Notes: generated by a model not told the origin, from the letters alone. DNA of 64,000 nucleotides from Hoylesella timonensis S9-PR14 (GCF_000762405.1 NZ_JRPQ01000072.1:36932-100931), one strand, 5' to 3'; counted from the first letter of the stretch, positions 18,693 to 28,855 are shown. A program made the numbers and translations.

Positions 18693-20825
18693 TTATTCCC
18701 TGCGAGATATGCAAGGCTGTGTAGTTACCTCACCTCGGAAAGTAGAGGCAGGAAGTCCGTCACCATTGACAAGATTGGCGCGAGTGTACGGTTGCCAACC
18801 GTAACGCACAAAGCGAGGTTCCCTGACCTTGTCGGATTGAAGAATCACTAACTGACCTTTGATCTCTGCATGGGCAGGATAAAACAAACCATCGTATTGG
18901 GCTATCTCAAAACCATCAACAGGCTTACCGTCAGAAGTAGAAAGCTTGTTAGCATCATTAAACGACACAGCGACCTTGCTCCCCGCCTCACGCCAAGCAC
19001 ACTTAAACAGCGGACCACACGGCATGAGTGGACGATGATAGGTGTCTGCCAATGCCCACCGAGCCAGTCGCTCGCCTATCGCCTGTTTATGGATTGGATG
19101 CACATTGAGCGAATCACCAAGGTCGGAAGATACTGCCATGCCCGTGTTGGGAATTTGCTGCATCAACCTTCGCTGACTGTCACGGAACCAAGTCCACGAC
19201 GGTCGGTTCAGACTTGATAGCTGCACAAAATAAAACGGCATGCTGACATTGTTCCAATACTGCCGCCAAGAATCGACCAACAGCTTGAACAGCGTTTCGT
19301 GTGCCTCGATGTTATGGGCGTTCGACTCGCCTTGATACCAAGTCACCCCCTTGACAGTATATCGCTCCAAGGGCAAGATACCGCTCTCGAACAAGTAACA
19401 AGGCTCGTACGGATGCCTTACGCCTGCTCCCTTTGCTTGTGCGATGTTCTTGGCAGCCCGTTGTCGCACCCACGGCTGAATGAAGTCGTTGTGCAGCCAG
19501 TTGTTGAGAATAGCAGGGAAACGTGACTCCAATGTATGCCGATCAATCCAAGACTCTGTAGGCGAACCACCCACAGCATTGCAGATAATCCCCACAGGTA
19601 CTTGCAAACTGTCGCGCAACATACGACCGAAATAATAAGCCACAGCCGAAAAATTTCGCACCGCATCGGGTGACGCAACTGTCCATGACGAGGGACGATA
19701 ATACTGCAAATGGTTCAATGAATCAAGTACCGACTTGTTCCACTCCACATCAACCGCCTCCCAGTTGGGTTTCATGTCGTAGAGACGCAAATCCTCATCA
19801 CCAGAAAGGGGAATATCCCGCTGGGCTGTAGCGGCTTGGCGCATCATGAAAGCCATGTTCGACTGTCCAGAACAAAGCCACACTTCGCCTATCGCCACAT
19901 GGCGGAAGATACGCTTTTGCTTACCCGCACTTACTGTGAGTGTCGTGCTTCGCTCGGCTTTCTGAGGCGCAAAGGTAACCTGCCAGTTGCCCAACTGGTT
20001 GGCACGAGTTGTTTGGTACAGACTTCCCAATTTTACTTTGACTGTCTCTCCTGCATTGGCTATACCATGAATCGTTATGGGTACACCTCGCTGCAATACC
20101 ATATTGTCGGTATAAATGGCTGGCAGGTGCAAGCCACCGTAATTACCCGTAATGCTGCCATAAACCACTTTTGCCATAACACCAGCACCTTCTACGTTGG
20201 GATGTAAGGCATCGGGCAACAAAAAAGGATAAGGATATAAAGGCGCATGAAAATCAATAAGCTCACTTCCACTGATCTCTGCCACTGTTTCAATGCTTGC
20301 CTGTATCTGCTCGTGCCATTGTTGCGTTCCTGAGATAAAACGCGGATGCCTGTGCGCTATAGGTGACAATCTTGCCAAAATGATGCGCACCTTTGGGTTG
20401 ACTTGACGAAGTGAGTCGATAAGAGCCAAATAATCGGTCACAAATTCGTCACGATAATTGGGCCAGTTTCGTGGGTCGGTGTCATTGATGCCTAAATGAA
20501 TAACGGCAATATCGGCGTGAAATGCCATGGCGTCGCAGAACTCTTGCTGCTTGAAATAAGGACGATGACCATGTCGAAGTAAGGTAGCTCCGGGTTTTCC
20601 AAAATTCCCAACGAGATATTTATTACCCAACATCGCCTGAAGCTGTGCGGGATAAGAGTCATTATCACGATTGGCAATACCCGTACCGTATGTAATGCTA
20701 TTGCCCACGCAAGCCACACGAACTGGTGGCACTGTTGGCTTGGCATCTGTGTGAAAGACAACGAAGCACGAAAATAAAAGCAAACATGCTAAAAGTAGCT
20801 TTGACTGATGATTTTGAGGACGCAT
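18693..20825 (-). CDS. Secreted GDSL-esterase / sialate O-acetylesterase (SASA) two-domain protein
   Basis: Two esterase-like domains in tandem. The open frame begins at 20885, but the ATG at 20825 gives a good signal peptide (MRPQNHQSKLLLACLLLFSC...HTDA); the protein is then 710 residues. The N-terminal SGNH/GDSL domain has the nucleophile block VACVGNSIT (Ser43), the Gly/Asn block HLGINDTDPRNW, and DALHPN with the catalytic Asp and His. After a beta-sandwich (IYTDNMVLQRGVPI) comes the SASA domain with LCSGQSNMAF (nucleophile Ser) and WYQGESNAH. It probably removes O-acetyl groups from host or dietary glycans in the periplasm or at the surface. A GH13 gene lies immediately upstream, but no operon promoter was identified. 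Confidence 0.85.
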   Translation of the reverse strand: MRPQNHQSKLLLACLLLFSCFVVFHTDAKPTVPPVRVACVGNSITYGTGIANRDNDSYPAQLQAMLGNKYLVGNFGKPGATLLRHGHRPYFKQQEFCDAMAFHADIAVIHLGINDTDPRNWPNYRDEFVTDYLALIDSLRQVNPKVRIILARLSPIAHRHPRFISGTQQWHEQIQASIETVAEISGSELIDFHAPLYPYPFLLPDALHPNVEGAGVMAKVVYGSITGNYGGLHLPAIYTDNMVLQRGVPITIHGIANAGETVKVKLGSLYQTTRANQLGNWQVTFAPQKAERSTTLTVSAGKQKRIFRHVAIGEVWLCSGQSNMAFMMRQAATAQRDIPLSGDEDLRLYDMKPNWEAVDVEWNKSVLDSLNHLQYYRPSSWTVASPDAVRNFSAVAYYFGRMLRDSLQVPVGIICNAVGGSPTESWIDRHTLESRFPAILNNWLHNDFIQPWVRQRAAKNIAQAKGAGVRHPYEPCYLFESGILPLERYTVKGVTWYQGESNAHNIEAHETLFKLLVDSWRQYWNNVSMPFYFVQLSSLNRPSWTWFRDSQRRLMQQIPNTGMAVSSDLGDSLNVHPIHKQAIGERLARWALADTYHRPLMPCGPLFKCAWREAGSKVAVSFNDANKLSTSDGKPVDGFEIAQYDGLFYPAHAEIKGQLVILQSDKVREPRFVRYGWQPYTRANLVNGDGLPASTFRGEVTTQPCISRRE

Positions 20826-20969
20826 CGTGATGAATTGTTGTGTACGCATTTTGTTAGGTTGATGAAGTTTGTAGGAATGCCACAAAACGACAGTAGGTGC
20901 TCAAAATGAAACGTTTAGTTTTCATCTTGAACACCTACACATTCGAATGATTAATGGCAAGCGCCTATG

Positions 20970-22640
20970 TTATACTTGCTGAATTTCATAAATTCTGCCA
21001 CCATAGCCAGGAATTTGTGCCACAAACGGCACGGAAGCTGACCACTCTGCACGCTGTTCTTGGTGCGTCAATAGGTCGACCGCCTTGCATGTACCCTGCC
21101 GCATGTGCAGAAAGTCGAAAGCATGTTGAGGTATGTTGACATGCACCCGCTGCTGATTGGGCGAGAAATTCACGACAATCAACAAGAGTTGCTCTGCCGA
21201 TTGACGCAAGAAAACATACTGCTCATCGGGGTTGAACAATGCCGAGTGCTGAGTGTTGGCATACATCAAGTCGAAGAACTGTCCTTGCGCAATAGCTGGC
21301 TGATGACACAATTGCAGAATTTTCTGATACACTTCGGAAAGGCGTTGGCTTCGCTTGTCCATTTTTTCTCTTTGATAATAACCTTCGATGATAGATTTTA
21401 CCGCCCAGTAGTCGAATATGGTCGTTCTGCCGTCAAGTCCACTGAATCCTTCTGCATCCATGCCTCGCTCGCCAAACTCCTGTCCAGCATACACCATGAC
21501 AGGATTGGTGTGCAGCCATGCACATACCATGAAAGCCGGCAAGGCACGCTCAGCACTGCCACAAAAAAAGTCGCTGGCAATGCGTTGCTCGTCGTGGTTT
21601 TCCAAGAAATAGAGCATCTTTGGCAAAATATTATCCACAGATTGCCATTGGCGGGTAATGTGATGGGCGGGACGTTTGCCACACACAATGTCGCGCAAAC
21701 AGTCGTACATGCCCACCTTATCATATAAGTAATCAAATCCCGAAGCGATATACGCCCGATAAAGGGTGGGATTGTACACCTCGCCAATAATCATGACGTG
21801 AGGATAGGTAGCCTTGAGCTTACCAATAGCGTACTGCCAAAAAGCCGTTGGCACCATCTCTGCCATGTCACAGCGAAAACCGTCCACTCCCTTAGAAGCC
21901 CAAAACAGCAGAATGTCTGTCATCTGTTGCCACGTGTCGGGCATGGGGTCGAAATGTTCGCTGCATCCACCAGCATCGGTGTAATCAATGCCATAGTTCA
22001 GCTTGACGGTCTCGTACCAATCATTAGCTGAGGGCGAAGCATTAAAACAATCGTTACCCGTACATTTGGCAGGATATTCACGATAAGGTTCGCTGGCATC
22101 CTTGCACAAATCAATGGCTGGTTCAAAGGGATAGCCTGGGCAATAATAAAAATTGTTGTGAATGTCAAAGTGTTTGTTTACATCATCGTTCTCCCCCAAG
22201 TCTCTCACTCCCTGAGGTTTGCAAATGGAGTGGTATTGCCGTGCCACATGATTGGGGACGAAATCAATAATCACCTTCATGCCTGCCTTGTGCGTACGCT
22301 TCACCAAAGCCTCGAACTCATCCATGCGCTTCGGCACCTGCACGGCAAGGTCGGGGTCAACATCATAATAGTCGGTAATAGCATATGGCGACCCAGACTT
22401 TCCCTTCACAATGGCTGGATGTTGGTGAGGGATGCCGTAGGTAGAATAATCGGTTGTCGTTGCATGGCGAACGATGCCCGTGAACCACACATGCGTGACC
22501 CCCATGTCGTGAATACGATTGAGCACGGTCGTGGTGATGTCGTTCATCTTCCCCACTCCATTCTCTTCCAGCGTTCCATGGGGTGTGCGAGTCATGTTTT
22601 GATTGCCAAAAAGGCGAGTAAAGATTTGATAGATTTGCAT
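20970..22640 (-). CDS. Intracellular GH13 alpha-amylase family enzyme
   Basis: A 556-residue alpha-glucan-active enzyme without a signal peptide. The four GH13 motifs are present: region I DFVPNH (126-131), region II GFRCDMAEM with the nucleophile D258, region III IGEVYN with acid/base E287, and region IV FLENHDE with D350. A long insertion between regions I and II carries several cysteines (CPGYPFEPAIDLCK, CTGNDCFN). The C-terminal beta domain starts near FLRQSAEQLLLIVVNFS. The cytoplasmic location suggests a role in glycogen or maltodextrin turnover. The exact specificity cannot be read from these motifs. Confidence 0.87.
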   Translation of the reverse strand: MQIYQIFTRLFGNQNMTRTPHGTLEENGVGKMNDITTTVLNRIHDMGVTHVWFTGIVRHATTTDYSTYGIPHQHPAIVKGKSGSPYAITDYYDVDPDLAVQVPKRMDEFEALVKRTHKAGMKVIIDFVPNHVARQYHSICKPQGVRDLGENDDVNKHFDIHNNFYYCPGYPFEPAIDLCKDASEPYREYPAKCTGNDCFNASPSANDWYETVKLNYGIDYTDAGGCSEHFDPMPDTWQQMTDILLFWASKGVDGFRCDMAEMVPTAFWQYAIGKLKATYPHVMIIGEVYNPTLYRAYIASGFDYLYDKVGMYDCLRDIVCGKRPAHHITRQWQSVDNILPKMLYFLENHDEQRIASDFFCGSAERALPAFMVCAWLHTNPVMVYAGQEFGERGMDAEGFSGLDGRTTIFDYWAVKSIIEGYYQREKMDKRSQRLSEVYQKILQLCHQPAIAQGQFFDLMYANTQHSALFNPDEQYVFLRQSAEQLLLIVVNFSPNQQRVHVNIPQHAFDFLHMRQGTCKAVDLLTHQEQRAEWSASVPFVAQIPGYGGRIYEIQQV

Positions 22641-22714
22641 GTAATCTTTCCTTATTCCTCCCTGTGAGGAGAGTTGTTTGTCGATAATGTTAACGTTGTT
22701 GAGAGGTAAGAATA

Positions 22715-22754
22715 GAGCTTTGTCATCCAGCCAACAGGCAAGATGACAAAGCTC
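22715..22754 (-). terminator. Strong hairpin downstream of fabD
   Basis: A perfect 13-bp inverted repeat, GAGCTTTGTCATC (22715-22727) and GATGACAAAGCTC (22742-22754), with a 14-base loop. It begins 26 bp after the fabD stop on the minus strand and is followed by a moderately T-rich stretch (TATTCTT). It probably ends the fabD transcript before the GH13 gene. Confidence 0.7.
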
Positions 22755-22779
22755 AATACAGTTTAGATACTTCGTTCGT

Positions 22780-23664
22780 TTAGATGCCGTGGACTGTCAC
22801 TTCCTTGCTGATGCGTCCAATCATGCCCTGCAAAGCCTTGCCAGGTCCACATTCGGTAAAGTCGGTAGCTCCATCGGCAATCATGTTCTGTACCGTTGTT
22901 GTCCAACGAACACTACTTGTAAGTTGGGCGATAAGGTTTGCCTTAATCTTGGCTGCATCGGTATAAGGTTTCCCATCTACATTCTGGTACACAGGACATT
23001 GAGGCGTATTCACCGTGGTAGCCTCTATCGCCTTTTGCAACTCGTCTTTGGCAGGCTGCATCAATGGCGAGTGGAAAGCACCTCCCACCTTCAAAGGCAA
23101 CGCACGCTTGGCTCCCGCAGCTTTTAGCTTTTCGCAAGCCTCCTCAATGCCTTCTTTATCTCCAGAGATAACCAATTGCCCTGGACAGTTATAATTAGCA
23201 GGAATGACTACTTTGCCTTCTTTGCTCACCTCTTGACATATCTCTTCTACCTTTTCATCTGGCAGTCCAATGATAGCAGCCATGGTACCCGGTGCCACCT
23301 CGCATGCCTTCTGCATTGCCATGGCACGAGCATAAACCAATTTAAGACCGTCTTCAAAGCTCAATGCACCAGCTGCCACCAATGCAGAAAACTCGCCCAA
23401 AGAATGACCTGCCACCATATCAGGCTTGAACGCATCGCCCATACAGAGTGCAGAAATGACACTGTGCAAGAATACGGCAGGCTGTGTCACCTTGGTTTCC
23501 TTGAGTTGCTCATCGGTACCATCAAACATGATGTCGGTGATACGATAGCCCAACACCTCGTTGGCTTTATCGAACAACTTCTTTGCCGTTTGGTTATTTT
23601 CATAAAGTTCTTTTCCCATTCCTACAAACTGGGATCCCTGACCGGGAAATACAAATGCTTTCAT
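22780..23664 (-). CDS. fabD: Malonyl-CoA:ACP transacylase FabD
   Basis: Loads malonate onto acyl carrier protein for fatty-acid synthesis. The 294-residue protein has the N-terminal FPGQGSQ motif (6-12), the nucleophile S88 in AGHSLGEFSAL and the second catalytic residue H198 in GGAFHSPLM, then QNVDGKPY and the final ECGPGKALQGMI. The length is normal. It lies 47 bp after the WecA-like gene on the same strand and is followed by a strong hairpin, so it may be the last gene of the glycan operon or have its own promoter. Confidence 0.96.
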   Translation of the reverse strand: MKAFVFPGQGSQFVGMGKELYENNQTAKKLFDKANEVLGYRITDIMFDGTDEQLKETKVTQPAVFLHSVISALCMGDAFKPDMVAGHSLGEFSALVAAGALSFEDGLKLVYARAMAMQKACEVAPGTMAAIIGLPDEKVEEICQEVSKEGKVVIPANYNCPGQLVISGDKEGIEEACEKLKAAGAKRALPLKVGGAFHSPLMQPAKDELQKAIEATTVNTPQCPVYQNVDGKPYTDAAKIKANLIAQLTSSVRWTTTVQNMIADGATDFTECGPGKALQGMIGRISKEVTVHGI

Positions 23665-23711
23665 ACTTGTTTTTTTGTTTGATTAAATCTAATGTAAGCA
23701 GATGCGCCAAG

Positions 23712-24881
23712 CTAATGGCGGTCTACAAATTTTCTAATACTCATAAAGAAACAACCTGCCTCAATGTGAGACATGGCTGCAATTCGTTTTAATATTTTAT
23801 AGGGCATGCGTTGATGATTCAACCTGCGCACAATATAATAAAAACCTACCGTATTGAACACACCTATCATGATTACCACCAGCAGTTGGACAGTAGCAGA
23901 AGCTCCTAACTGATAAGAGATAAACCACCACAACACATTAAAGGCATTGAGTGCCAATACCGACACGGTAGTACCGATATGCGAGAAGCCTATCTCTATA
24001 AACAAATGGTGAAGATGCGACTTGTCTGGATGGAATGGAGAGCCTCCCCTCAACATGCGTAGAAACATGACACGCAAGGTGTCGAAAACTGGAATGGACA
24101 GAGCAGAAAGCGTAAAAGCCACTACCCCCATGTTAGGATAATTATAGGCCACCATGGATTTGGTTTCCAAAATATGAAAAACAAAAATACTCATGAGTGT
24201 ACCCAGCATGAGCGTTCCACTGTCGCCAATGAACATCTTTGACGTTTTGCCGAAAACGTTGTGCAGGAAAAAAGGAAACAAGGAAGCCACACATATCCAA
24301 GCCAGCACGGTCATCGACCCATAACCCGATGTCATGAAGGCATAACCGAAGAGGGCGCAAACGAACATGCAAAATCCTGACGAAAGTCCATCTACGCCAT
24401 CAATCAAGTTAATGGAATTGATGATGCCGACACCCACAAACGAAGAAAGCGCAATGCCAACATATTCGTTCATCTGGTGTATGCCAAAGGCGCCATGAAA
24501 ATCGTCAATAAATTTATGCTCGGTAGATATCAAGAACAAGATTACGCAGAACTCGACTATCAGTCTTAACCATGCGCTCAATCCTATGAGATCATCCAAC
24601 GTGCCTAAATACATCATCACCGTAATGGCAACGAACGCAGGAAAGAAAATATAACTGTCAAAGACTGCACTCGTCAAGCCCACACCCAACACAACTCCCC
24701 AAAAGACAGCAATACCACCCAATACGGGAACAGGTGCTTTCTGCAGCTTGCGGGCATCGGGATTGTCAACCATTCCTTTTTGTTTGGCAAGTTTAACGAT
24801 TAGGGGATGAATCCAAGTCACCAACGCAAACGCACTGATAAAAGGAATGACAATGCCTAAAAAAAGAAACTTCAAATTCAT
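23712..24881 (-). CDS. Undecaprenyl-phosphate sugar-1-phosphate transferase (WecA/TagO type)
   Basis: Starts a lipid-linked glycan by moving a sugar-1-phosphate, typically GlcNAc-1-P, from UDP-sugar to undecaprenyl phosphate. The 389-residue polytopic protein has about ten membrane segments. The family motifs are present: PVLGG (52-56), TLDDLIGL with the DD pair at 96-97, NLIDGVDGLSSG with D161 and D164, and SHLHHLF in the last cytoplasmic loop. It is the only initiating transferase in the window, so it is the best candidate to start the glycan built by the genes upstream. It is 12 bp after the nucleotidyltransferase-like gene. Confidence 0.9.
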   Translation of the reverse strand: MNLKFLFLGIVIPFISAFALVTWIHPLIVKLAKQKGMVDNPDARKLQKAPVPVLGGIAVFWGVVLGVGLTSAVFDSYIFFPAFVAITVMMYLGTLDDLIGLSAWLRLIVEFCVILFLISTEHKFIDDFHGAFGIHQMNEYVGIALSSFVGVGIINSINLIDGVDGLSSGFCMFVCALFGYAFMTSGYGSMTVLAWICVASLFPFFLHNVFGKTSKMFIGDSGTLMLGTLMSIFVFHILETKSMVAYNYPNMGVVAFTLSALSIPVFDTLRVMFLRMLRGGSPFHPDKSHLHHLFIEIGFSHIGTTVSVLALNAFNVLWWFISYQLGASATVQLLVVIMIGVFNTVGFYYIVRRLNHQRMPYKILKRIAAMSHIEAGCFFMSIRKFVDRH

Positions 24882-24893
24882 AATGTTCTCTAC

Positions 24894-26012
24894 TTAAAAT
24901 CTTGTTCGCTTGATGCCACTTTTCAAATAACCAGGAATGTTGTAGATGGTCTCGTGAGGAAACATGAAGAAGTTACGCAGGATTTTACTCATATTTCCAG
25001 TAAAAGCCTTACATCGGCGTACATAATAATTCTTTGATTTACTTTTTGTGCGTACATCGTGATAACCAAAGTTTCCCGAATCCAACACATAGCGCAGCAC
25101 CTGTTTGCCCATGTCCTCATACCTCCCGTTATATAGTGGCATCTTGTCTTTGGGGTATCCCAAGAAGTCAACAGCCATGGCGGCAAACACTTTCCATATC
25201 TTCTCAATGCCCAAATATGTTACGTCATGCGCCAACTGCTCTTGATCAATATCCGTATGGTGCGCATAAAGCAGGCGCATCCAGTCGGCTATCTGCCTCA
25301 AACCTATTCCGCCACTAAAATAATGTCTTGTCAAGTGTACAAAGACAAAGACAAGGTCCAACCGCAAGGGAGGCAGCACAGCAAAGCCACCCCCTACACA
25401 GACCTTTCTTTCCTTCTCCTCACGAAACATTGCATCACACCAAGCGGGGAATCGACGTTCCAAGGTTTTATTCACATACGCATTGATGCGACCATGCAGC
25501 TCCACCACTACATGACGATACTGAAAGACTGCCTCCATTGTATCGGTGGTGAGTGGCTCTATCATCTTCATATTTTGTTGACACAACTTGTAAGCCTCGG
25601 CTATTTGTTGCGGGTCGGAAATATATAGGTCAACATCTCCCGACTGTCTTGAAAGTGGGTCACGATAGTTTTGTGCCACCCCTTGTCCTTTCAGCAAGAC
25701 AGGCACAACACCAATGTCTTCCAGCAAGCGATACATCTCGGGGATGGCAGCGTTCATCGTTTCGTTGTTCTTCCTGATGGTGAGCACATACGTTATCAGC
25801 TTCATCTTCAATGGCTGAGGCAACTCTGCTTCTCTCAAAAGCGAAATACCATCAGACACATTGCCTACAACAGCTTGTTTCTCTGCAATGCCTAACACGG
25901 CTTTCCTGTCTATATGCTTACCTACAAGGACATCTTTGTGGGCAATCTCTCCCCACACTCCTGCCTTGTACAGTTCAAGGAAAACTTTTTCTGTATCCGT
26001 AAATGTCGTCAT
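24894..26012 (-). CDS. Nucleotidyltransferase-fold protein (NTP_transf_5 family)
   Basis: A 372-residue protein of the uncharacterised nucleotidyltransferase family PF14907. The central signature is LLKGQGVAQNYRDPLSRQSGDVDLYI, with the metal-binding pair D126/D128 in GDVDLYI and the upstream K108-G109. It has a helical N-terminal domain and a basic C-terminus (YLKSGIKRTRF). Members occur in polysaccharide clusters, but their substrate is not established. The ATG overlaps the stop of the upstream GT4 gene by 4 bp, so it is translated with the glycosyltransferase genes. Confidence 0.78.
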   Translation of the reverse strand: MTTFTDTEKVFLELYKAGVWGEIAHKDVLVGKHIDRKAVLGIAEKQAVVGNVSDGISLLREAELPQPLKMKLITYVLTIRKNNETMNAAIPEMYRLLEDIGVVPVLLKGQGVAQNYRDPLSRQSGDVDLYISDPQQIAEAYKLCQQNMKMIEPLTTDTMEAVFQYRHVVVELHGRINAYVNKTLERRFPAWCDAMFREEKERKVCVGGGFAVLPPLRLDLVFVFVHLTRHYFSGGIGLRQIADWMRLLYAHHTDIDQEQLAHDVTYLGIEKIWKVFAAMAVDFLGYPKDKMPLYNGRYEDMGKQVLRYVLDSGNFGYHDVRTKSKSKNYYVRRCKAFTGNMSKILRNFFMFPHETIYNIPGYLKSGIKRTRF

Positions 26013-27064
26013 TTGTAATTCTTATTTTGCACAAGCTGGAGATACAAGGCGTGATATGCTTCGTACATACTCACAGAAGAGAACTGCTCACATGCCTTTT
26101 GCTTGGCACGAAGCGGCTTGTCTTCCTCCTTTTCTGCTTGCAGGATTTTCTGTACCAAATCATCCGAACGTCCTGATTGATAATAGGTAATCTCATCATC
26201 TGCATATTTTTCTTTCATTCCTCGAATGTCTGCACATACTATCTTCTTTCCATACATGGCTGCTTCTGTCAGTGCCAGGCAAAAGCCCTCGCTCAAACTT
26301 GTCTGCACATACACGTCCATAAGTGGCATGTATCGATGTCCTTCGGGAACAAAACCCATGAGCATGACCCTGTGGGAAATGCCCAATTCAGCACACCGAC
26401 GTTGAAGAGGCAAGCGCAAGTTTCCTTCACCAATCACCAACAGGCGAAACCTGTCTGGCAACTGCGCAAGGGCTTGTATCAACTGTTCCACTCCCTTTAT
26501 CTTCACCAAAGAGGCACATGTACCTATGAGCGTGTGACCTGCCTTGAATTGCTGCACTTGTTCTTCTTCCTTAGCGGACAGCCTACCTTGTGGCATGTCA
26601 ATACCATTGTAACAACGCGCCAGTTTCTGTGCGTTCACCCAGCGTGAATAATAATCAACGGCATCATCGCTGAGCACCACTACCTTATCCAACGTCCTGA
26701 CAGAAGCCAAAAACAACAGACTGAAAAGAGAGCCTGCCATTCTGCCAAATCCCACCTGAAATTCCTCCCATATATAACAATGTACCGTGGTTACAAATTT
26801 TGTTTTCTTGCCAAACCACGGCTTGTAAAAGGTAAGATATAAATTGGGACGAATGCCATGGGCATGCACAATATCGTAGTGGGAAAAGTTAATGGGGCGG
26901 TATCCGTCTACCTTCTCCGTGGGAAAAGGAGGTTCAAAGATGTTCTCGTCAAAGTAAAACACCTTGCACTCATGACCATGTTCAACCATTTGCTTCGCCA
27001 GTTGCATGACCACCGACACGGGACCTGCGTGCCTCAACGCAGAAACCACATAAGCTATCCTCAC
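26009..27064 (-). CDS. Glycosyltransferase family 4
   Basis: A 351-residue GT-B retaining glycosyltransferase. The N-terminal Rossmann domain opens MRIAYVVSALRHAGPVSVVM and includes the DIVHAHGIRPNLY segment. The C-terminal donor-binding domain carries LVIGEGNLRLPLQ and the E-x7-E-type motif SEGFCLALTEAAMYGK. It probably acts at the cytoplasmic face of the membrane on lipid-linked glycan. It overlaps both neighbours by 4 bp and so sits in a tightly coupled operon. Donor and acceptor cannot be predicted. Confidence 0.88.
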   Translation of the reverse strand: MRIAYVVSALRHAGPVSVVMQLAKQMVEHGHECKVFYFDENIFEPPFPTEKVDGYRPINFSHYDIVHAHGIRPNLYLTFYKPWFGKKTKFVTTVHCYIWEEFQVGFGRMAGSLFSLLFLASVRTLDKVVVLSDDAVDYYSRWVNAQKLARCYNGIDMPQGRLSAKEEEQVQQFKAGHTLIGTCASLVKIKGVEQLIQALAQLPDRFRLLVIGEGNLRLPLQRRCAELGISHRVMLMGFVPEGHRYMPLMDVYVQTSLSEGFCLALTEAAMYGKKIVCADIRGMKEKYADDEITYYQSGRSDDLVQKILQAEKEEDKPLRAKQKACEQFSSVSMYEAYHALYLQLVQNKNYK

Positions 27065-27954
27065 TTTTTAATAACGCAGAAATGCTTTTTTAATTGTACA
27101 GCCACCCGAGCAAAATGCGGATGTTGGCACGCAGCCATATCTACCACCGTCACGCCTTTATAACTATTGAGCGTGTGCATACGCAACGGTTGGTTGGTTG
27201 TGGGAGATGAAAGTCGGCATACTTCATGAAATGCGAGTCTGCCAGTCTCATCTTTTGTTACCTGTTGTATGACGATGCCCTGCCCATAATAGAGTCTTCC
27301 GTCTTGTGCGGGACGATAAAGCATATCGTCACATTCAAAAAACGCTCCCGCATTGCGAGCCGTCTTGTTTGCAAAAACGTATGACTCATGTCGCACCTCC
27401 TCTCCTTGGGCATTGTAAACAAACGTATGCAATACAGGATTGTCATACGGCAAGTAAGTTCCCAACAGCATCTCCTCCCCAAACACATCCGTAAGAATGG
27501 CATCCGCCAAAGGTTGTGTCGACACTACTTTCTCTTTACGACAACTGTTCGTCTTCTGATCAAACTCATACAACGTAAGTCCTTCGCCAAAAAGATTTTC
27601 GGGCATAATGTACACTTTGTCATTCTTGCGCACGATGCAGGGAAAACTAAGGTGCCGTTCCACATCCAAGACAGGCATGAGCCTCTTCAACTCGAGTGTA
27701 TTGCGCTCCACCGTCAACAATGATATGCGACCACGTCTCAAGTGTATGTCATAATCCTCTGCCAAAAGCAAGATTTCGTCATCAGTCACCTCCAACACAA
27801 AAGGGTCGGCAAACCATCGGTCGGCGTACAAATGCCGAAGCATACGAACAGAGAAAGATGCACCATGCACCAACTCCTCCAACGACTTGTCAGGAAATCC
27901 AATGTTCCATTGTTTCTCCCTCACAACATGGTTGTATATACGTTCCAAAAGCAT
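27061..27954 (-). CDS. GH43-like five-bladed beta-propeller protein
   Basis: A 297-residue protein resembling the N-terminal domain of glucosamine inositolphosphorylceramide transferase-like proteins, which have a GH43-type five-bladed propeller. Repeated blade motifs are visible: WFADPFVLEVTDDEILLLAEDY, LSFPCIVRKNDKVYIMPEN, LADAILTDVFGEEMLLGTYL and FFECDDMLYRPAQDGRLYYG. There is no signal peptide, which fits a cytoplasmic role beside the glycosyltransferases. Such propellers in glycan clusters are thought to modify or bind a nucleotide sugar or glycan intermediate; no activity is shown here. It overlaps the GT4 gene by 4 bp. Confidence 0.65.
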   Translation of the reverse strand: MLLERIYNHVVREKQWNIGFPDKSLEELVHGASFSVRMLRHLYADRWFADPFVLEVTDDEILLLAEDYDIHLRRGRISLLTVERNTLELKRLMPVLDVERHLSFPCIVRKNDKVYIMPENLFGEGLTLYEFDQKTNSCRKEKVVSTQPLADAILTDVFGEEMLLGTYLPYDNPVLHTFVYNAQGEEVRHESYVFANKTARNAGAFFECDDMLYRPAQDGRLYYGQGIVIQQVTKDETGRLAFHEVCRLSSPTTNQPLRMHTLNSYKGVTVVDMAACQHPHFARVAVQLKKHFCVIKK

Positions 27955-27997
27955 CCGTAGAAGCGAGTGTTAAGTAAAGAAGCAGGCTTTTATAGCT

Positions 27998-28822
27998 TTA
28001 TTTTCGCAGAAAGCGTTGGTACACCCAAGTTCTCACACTGTTGGGTAGCAAAAACTGTACGGTGCCACGCACCATATCATTGTATATCATCTTGGGAAGG
28101 GTTATGAGGCCGTGTTGCCACATCCACTTGTTCAAAGCAAGCACATCCTTGTAATACGCCATGCCACCTCTTCGTGCAAACTGGTCTCTGCCCGAACGCA
28201 CATTCACCACAATGTCGGGAATGTTGCGAAACTTGCATCCAGCCTCAATCATGCGCGCCCAAAGATAATAATCTTCTTGCTTGAAATCCTGCTGATAATT
28301 GCCCGCACGCAGCAGTTCGCTTTTCTTCATGACAACCGTAACATGATTCACACCACACCGCGATTGCATAAACCGCTTGATACCCCTGTCGTCCAAAGGC
28401 AATATACGCTTGCTTACCACATGCTCGGGCGAGTCGACAAATTCGGTTATCATCCCCCCTACTACCGCCAACTCATGGTCTTCCTCAAAACATCTCATCT
28501 GCTTCTCAAAACGGTCGGGCAACGAAATGTCATCGCTGTCCATGCGGGCAAGATAATCATACTGTGCCTTTTCCACGGCAATGCGCAACGCTCCACCCAA
28601 TCCTCTGTTCTTGTCCTGATAATAAGCATGCAAACCTGCAAACCGAGTTTTTGTCTTCTCCACCACATCTATCAATGACTGCGGTACAGGACCGTCGGCT
28701 ATCAGCACAATCTCGTCTGGCACCAGCGTTTGATGAATGATGCTGTCCAAAGCCACCTGCAAATATTCAGGGTTGTCGTTCTTATAAATCGACATGATGA
28801 CAGAAAACTTCAACTTACTCAT
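27998..28822 (-). CDS. Glycosyltransferase family 2
   Basis: A 274-residue GT-A enzyme. It opens KFSVIMSIYKNDNPEYLQVA, continues with PDEIVLIADGPVPQ, and has the metal-binding acidic motif ARMDSDDISLPDRF near residue 95. The acceptor side holds CGVNHVTVVMKKSEL and a final basic helix. A tract of six G residues lies in the coding strand (28454-28459, encoding GG of VVGGMITE). The gene is 33 bp after the acyltransferase gene and 43 bp before the propeller gene. Linkage and sugar are unknown. Confidence 0.9.
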   Translation of the reverse strand: MSKLKFSVIMSIYKNDNPEYLQVALDSIIHQTLVPDEIVLIADGPVPQSLIDVVEKTKTRFAGLHAYYQDKNRGLGGALRIAVEKAQYDYLARMDSDDISLPDRFEKQMRCFEEDHELAVVGGMITEFVDSPEHVVSKRILPLDDRGIKRFMQSRCGVNHVTVVMKKSELLRAGNYQQDFKQEDYYLWARMIEAGCKFRNIPDIVVNVRSGRDQFARRGGMAYYKDVLALNKWMWQHGLITLPKMIYNDMVRGTVQFLLPNSVRTWVYQRFLRK

Positions 28823-28855
28823 GCTCTTTTATTTTATTAGTCCCAGCGTTCATAA

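Noticed and set aside
22158..22667. 169-codon plus-strand open frame
   Set aside because: It is antisense to the GH13 gene, which carries all four catalytic motifs.
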